From positions 1 through 64,000 of the forward strand of contig JAGIAT010000005.1 in the NCBI GenBank assembly GCA_017744715.1: DNA of 64,000 bases, in the 5' to 3' direction. Shown here piece after piece: positions 62,701-64,000 of the stretch (position 1 is its first letter; the number at the start of each line of letters is the position of its first letter). Origin of the DNA: Niabella sp. (GTDB lineage: Bacteria > Bacteroidota > Bacteroidia > Chitinophagales > Chitinophagaceae). The notes below the pieces were generated by a model that saw only the letters and a program-made list of their open reading frames with translations, did not search any database and was not told the origin of the DNA. Made by a program: the position numbers and the translations under genes.

Positions 62701-63168
62701 AATCATTCCGGATAAATCCTCCGCGCAGTGCTCCCGAACCCCCAAACGGAAACGCTTTTTTTGATTATAAAAAGAGCCAGGAAGCGGTGCCGCAGTACCG
62801 TTCAATAATCATAGGGCAATATCCGCCTGGTTTTATTGCATATTGATCTTCCTGGATGGATTTTTTTCTGGATTTCAGCACCTTAGCGGAAGGAGCATAT
62901 AATTACAGGAGGAGGGCGGTCTTTGGTTAATAAATGAAAACAGGAACAGCTGTTTGTATGGCGTTGCACCATACAATGGAATGGATTTTTTATTGAAAAA
63001 AATCTAAAAAAAAGAAGAAAGAACGGATATGTATTAAACACACAATACCGTTTGTGTAATTGTAAAAAAAATAACAGGAAATTTAAATTTAAAGCAATAC
63101 TTTTATAGCTATTAAATGATTGTTTATTTTTTCACTAACGATTTTTAGATTTTTTTAAAAACAGTTTA
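62701..63168. other. Intergenic region between clpS and the GMC oxidoreductase gene
   Basis: The 470-base spacer becomes strongly AT-rich to the right of 62990. It has no gene that I can support. It must hold the promoter of the GMC gene, but no clean TAnnTTTG was identified. Confidence 0.5.
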
Positions 63169-64000
63169 ATGGCAGAAAATAATACTTACGATGCGATCGT
63201 CATCGGCAGCGGAGTTTCCGGCGGATGGGCTGCAAAGGAACTTACAGAAAAAGGATTGAAGGTCATCATGCTGGAACGCGGTAAAAACATCGAGCATGTA
63301 AAAGACTATGTCAATGCCGGTAAGGCCCCATGGGAGCTTCCGCACAGGGGAAGCAAAACTCAGGAAATGATCAAAGATCATCCGGTGCTGAATCGTGATT
63401 ATCCGCTCAATGAAACCAATCTCGACTGGTGGGTGGACGAAAAAGAATCGCCCTATACCGAGGTAAAACGTTTCGATTGGTTCCGTGGTTATCATGTAGG
63501 AGGACGCTCGTTATTGTGGGGACGCCAGAGCTATCGCTGGGCCGACCTGGATTTTGAAGCCAATGCCAAAGACGGCATTGCTGTTGACTGGCCGGTGCGT
63601 TATAAAGATATAGCGCCCTGGTACGATTACGTGGAAAAATTTGCAGGGATCAGCGGAAACCGGGATGGTATTGCTCATTTACCTGACGGACAATTTATGC
63701 CACCGATGGATATGACCATTGTGGAAAAAGATATCGCCGCCCGCATTAAGGATATTTATAAAGGAGAGCGGCACATGATCATCGGACGGGTGGCCAATAT
63801 TACGCAGCCGTTGCCCGGCCGTACCAACTGCCAGTACCGGAATAAATGCTGGCTGGGTTGTCCGTTTGGTGGCTATTTCAGCACACAGTCTTCTACCTTG
63901 CCGGCAGCTATGAAAACCGGTAATCTTACACTGCGCCCCTGGAGCATCGTAACAAAGATCCTGTACGATAAAGATAAAAAGCGTGCTACCGGTGTTGAAG
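63169..64000 (+). CDS. GMC-family FAD oxidoreductase, 5' part only
   Basis: The ATG at 63169 opens MAENNTYDAIVIGSGVSGGW, a Rossmann FAD-binding start (GSGVSG). It is followed by VIMLERGKN and by HVGGRSLLWGRQSYRWADLD, the GMC flavin-contact block. CQYRNKCWLGCPFGGYFST is a Cys-rich segment seen in the gluconate-dehydrogenase-like branch. 277 codons are visible and the gene continues past the window (about 560 aa expected). The usual partner is a small gluconate 2-dehydrogenase subunit 3-like protein. None lies upstream here, so one may follow. Confidence 0.93.
   Translation, partial: MAENNTYDAIVIGSGVSGGWAAKELTEKGLKVIMLERGKNIEHVKDYVNAGKAPWELPHRGSKTQEMIKDHPVLNRDYPLNETNLDWWVDEKESPYTEVKRFDWFRGYHVGGRSLLWGRQSYRWADLDFEANAKDGIAVDWPVRYKDIAPWYDYVEKFAGISGNRDGIAHLPDGQFMPPMDMTIVEKDIAARIKDIYKGERHMIIGRVANITQPLPGRTNCQYRNKCWLGCPFGGYFSTQSSTLPAAMKTGNLTLRPWSIVTKILYDKDKKRATGVE

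Overview
The window looks like a chromosomal segment of a Bacteroidota bacterium, most likely family Chitinophagaceae (a Niabella- or Chitinophaga-like soil or freshwater organism). The evidence is a SusC/SusD pair, Bacteroidota promoters (TTTG, about 20 nt, TAnnTTTG), no Shine-Dalgarno sequences, bacillithiol genes (bshC, ytxJ), DUF6624 and DUF4855 proteins, and secreted proteins with C-terminal fibronectin-III-like domains. No species can be fixed from the sequence alone.

Layout. 1-360: end of an rRNA operon (23S tail, 5S, terminator). 414-1895: an unrecognised helical protein. 2074-9633: a nucleoside/ribose scavenging locus with a decayed ribokinase, SusC, SusD, a nucleoside hydrolase and a shortened endonuclease/exonuclease/phosphatase lipoprotein. 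10277-20529: three secreted proteins sharing an odd C-terminus, with a metallo-beta-lactamase-fold hydrolase, an AraC regulator and a basic-secretory-protein-type metallopeptidase. 21399-25204: tRNA-Met and a small island bounded by a 16-bp repeat of the tRNA 3' end. It holds a recombinase remnant, an AraC regulator, a DoxX-like membrane protein and a second metallo-beta-lactamase-fold hydrolase. 25250-38543: housekeeping and transport genes (YtxJ, YebC, amino-acid permease, dicarboxylate symporter, DedA, GH3, RluA-type pseudouridine synthase, LipB, DUF6624, OmpA).

39139-47099 is a seven-gene aromatic amino-acid operon: prephenate dehydratase, aminotransferase, prephenate dehydrogenase, DAHP synthase/chorismate mutase, aroB, aroA, aroC. 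In front of it is a 27-codon Phe-rich leader peptide and a terminator with a mutually exclusive pairing partner, which is the layout of a transcription attenuator. 47211-55775 carries a GlsB-type membrane protein, purU, bshC, purE, pncB, an L,D-transpeptidase, two SRPBCC proteins and a GlxA-type regulator. 55785-58150 holds a decayed GH20 end, a DUF4855 protein and a tandem array of seven units of about 104 bp. 58424-64000 has a sialate O-acetylesterase, an esterase, the N-degron pair aat-clpS, and the start of a GMC oxidoreductase that runs off the window.

The two observations most worth following are these. (1) Three paralogues have an Fn3-like domain interrupted by a two-helix hairpin, whose second helix ends in a lipobox-like cysteine followed by only 39-43 residues; those residues contain the domain's last two strands. 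(2) The Phe-leader attenuator at 39139-39320. The intergenic spaces are also unusually rich in mosaic repeats with a period of about 10-11 nt.
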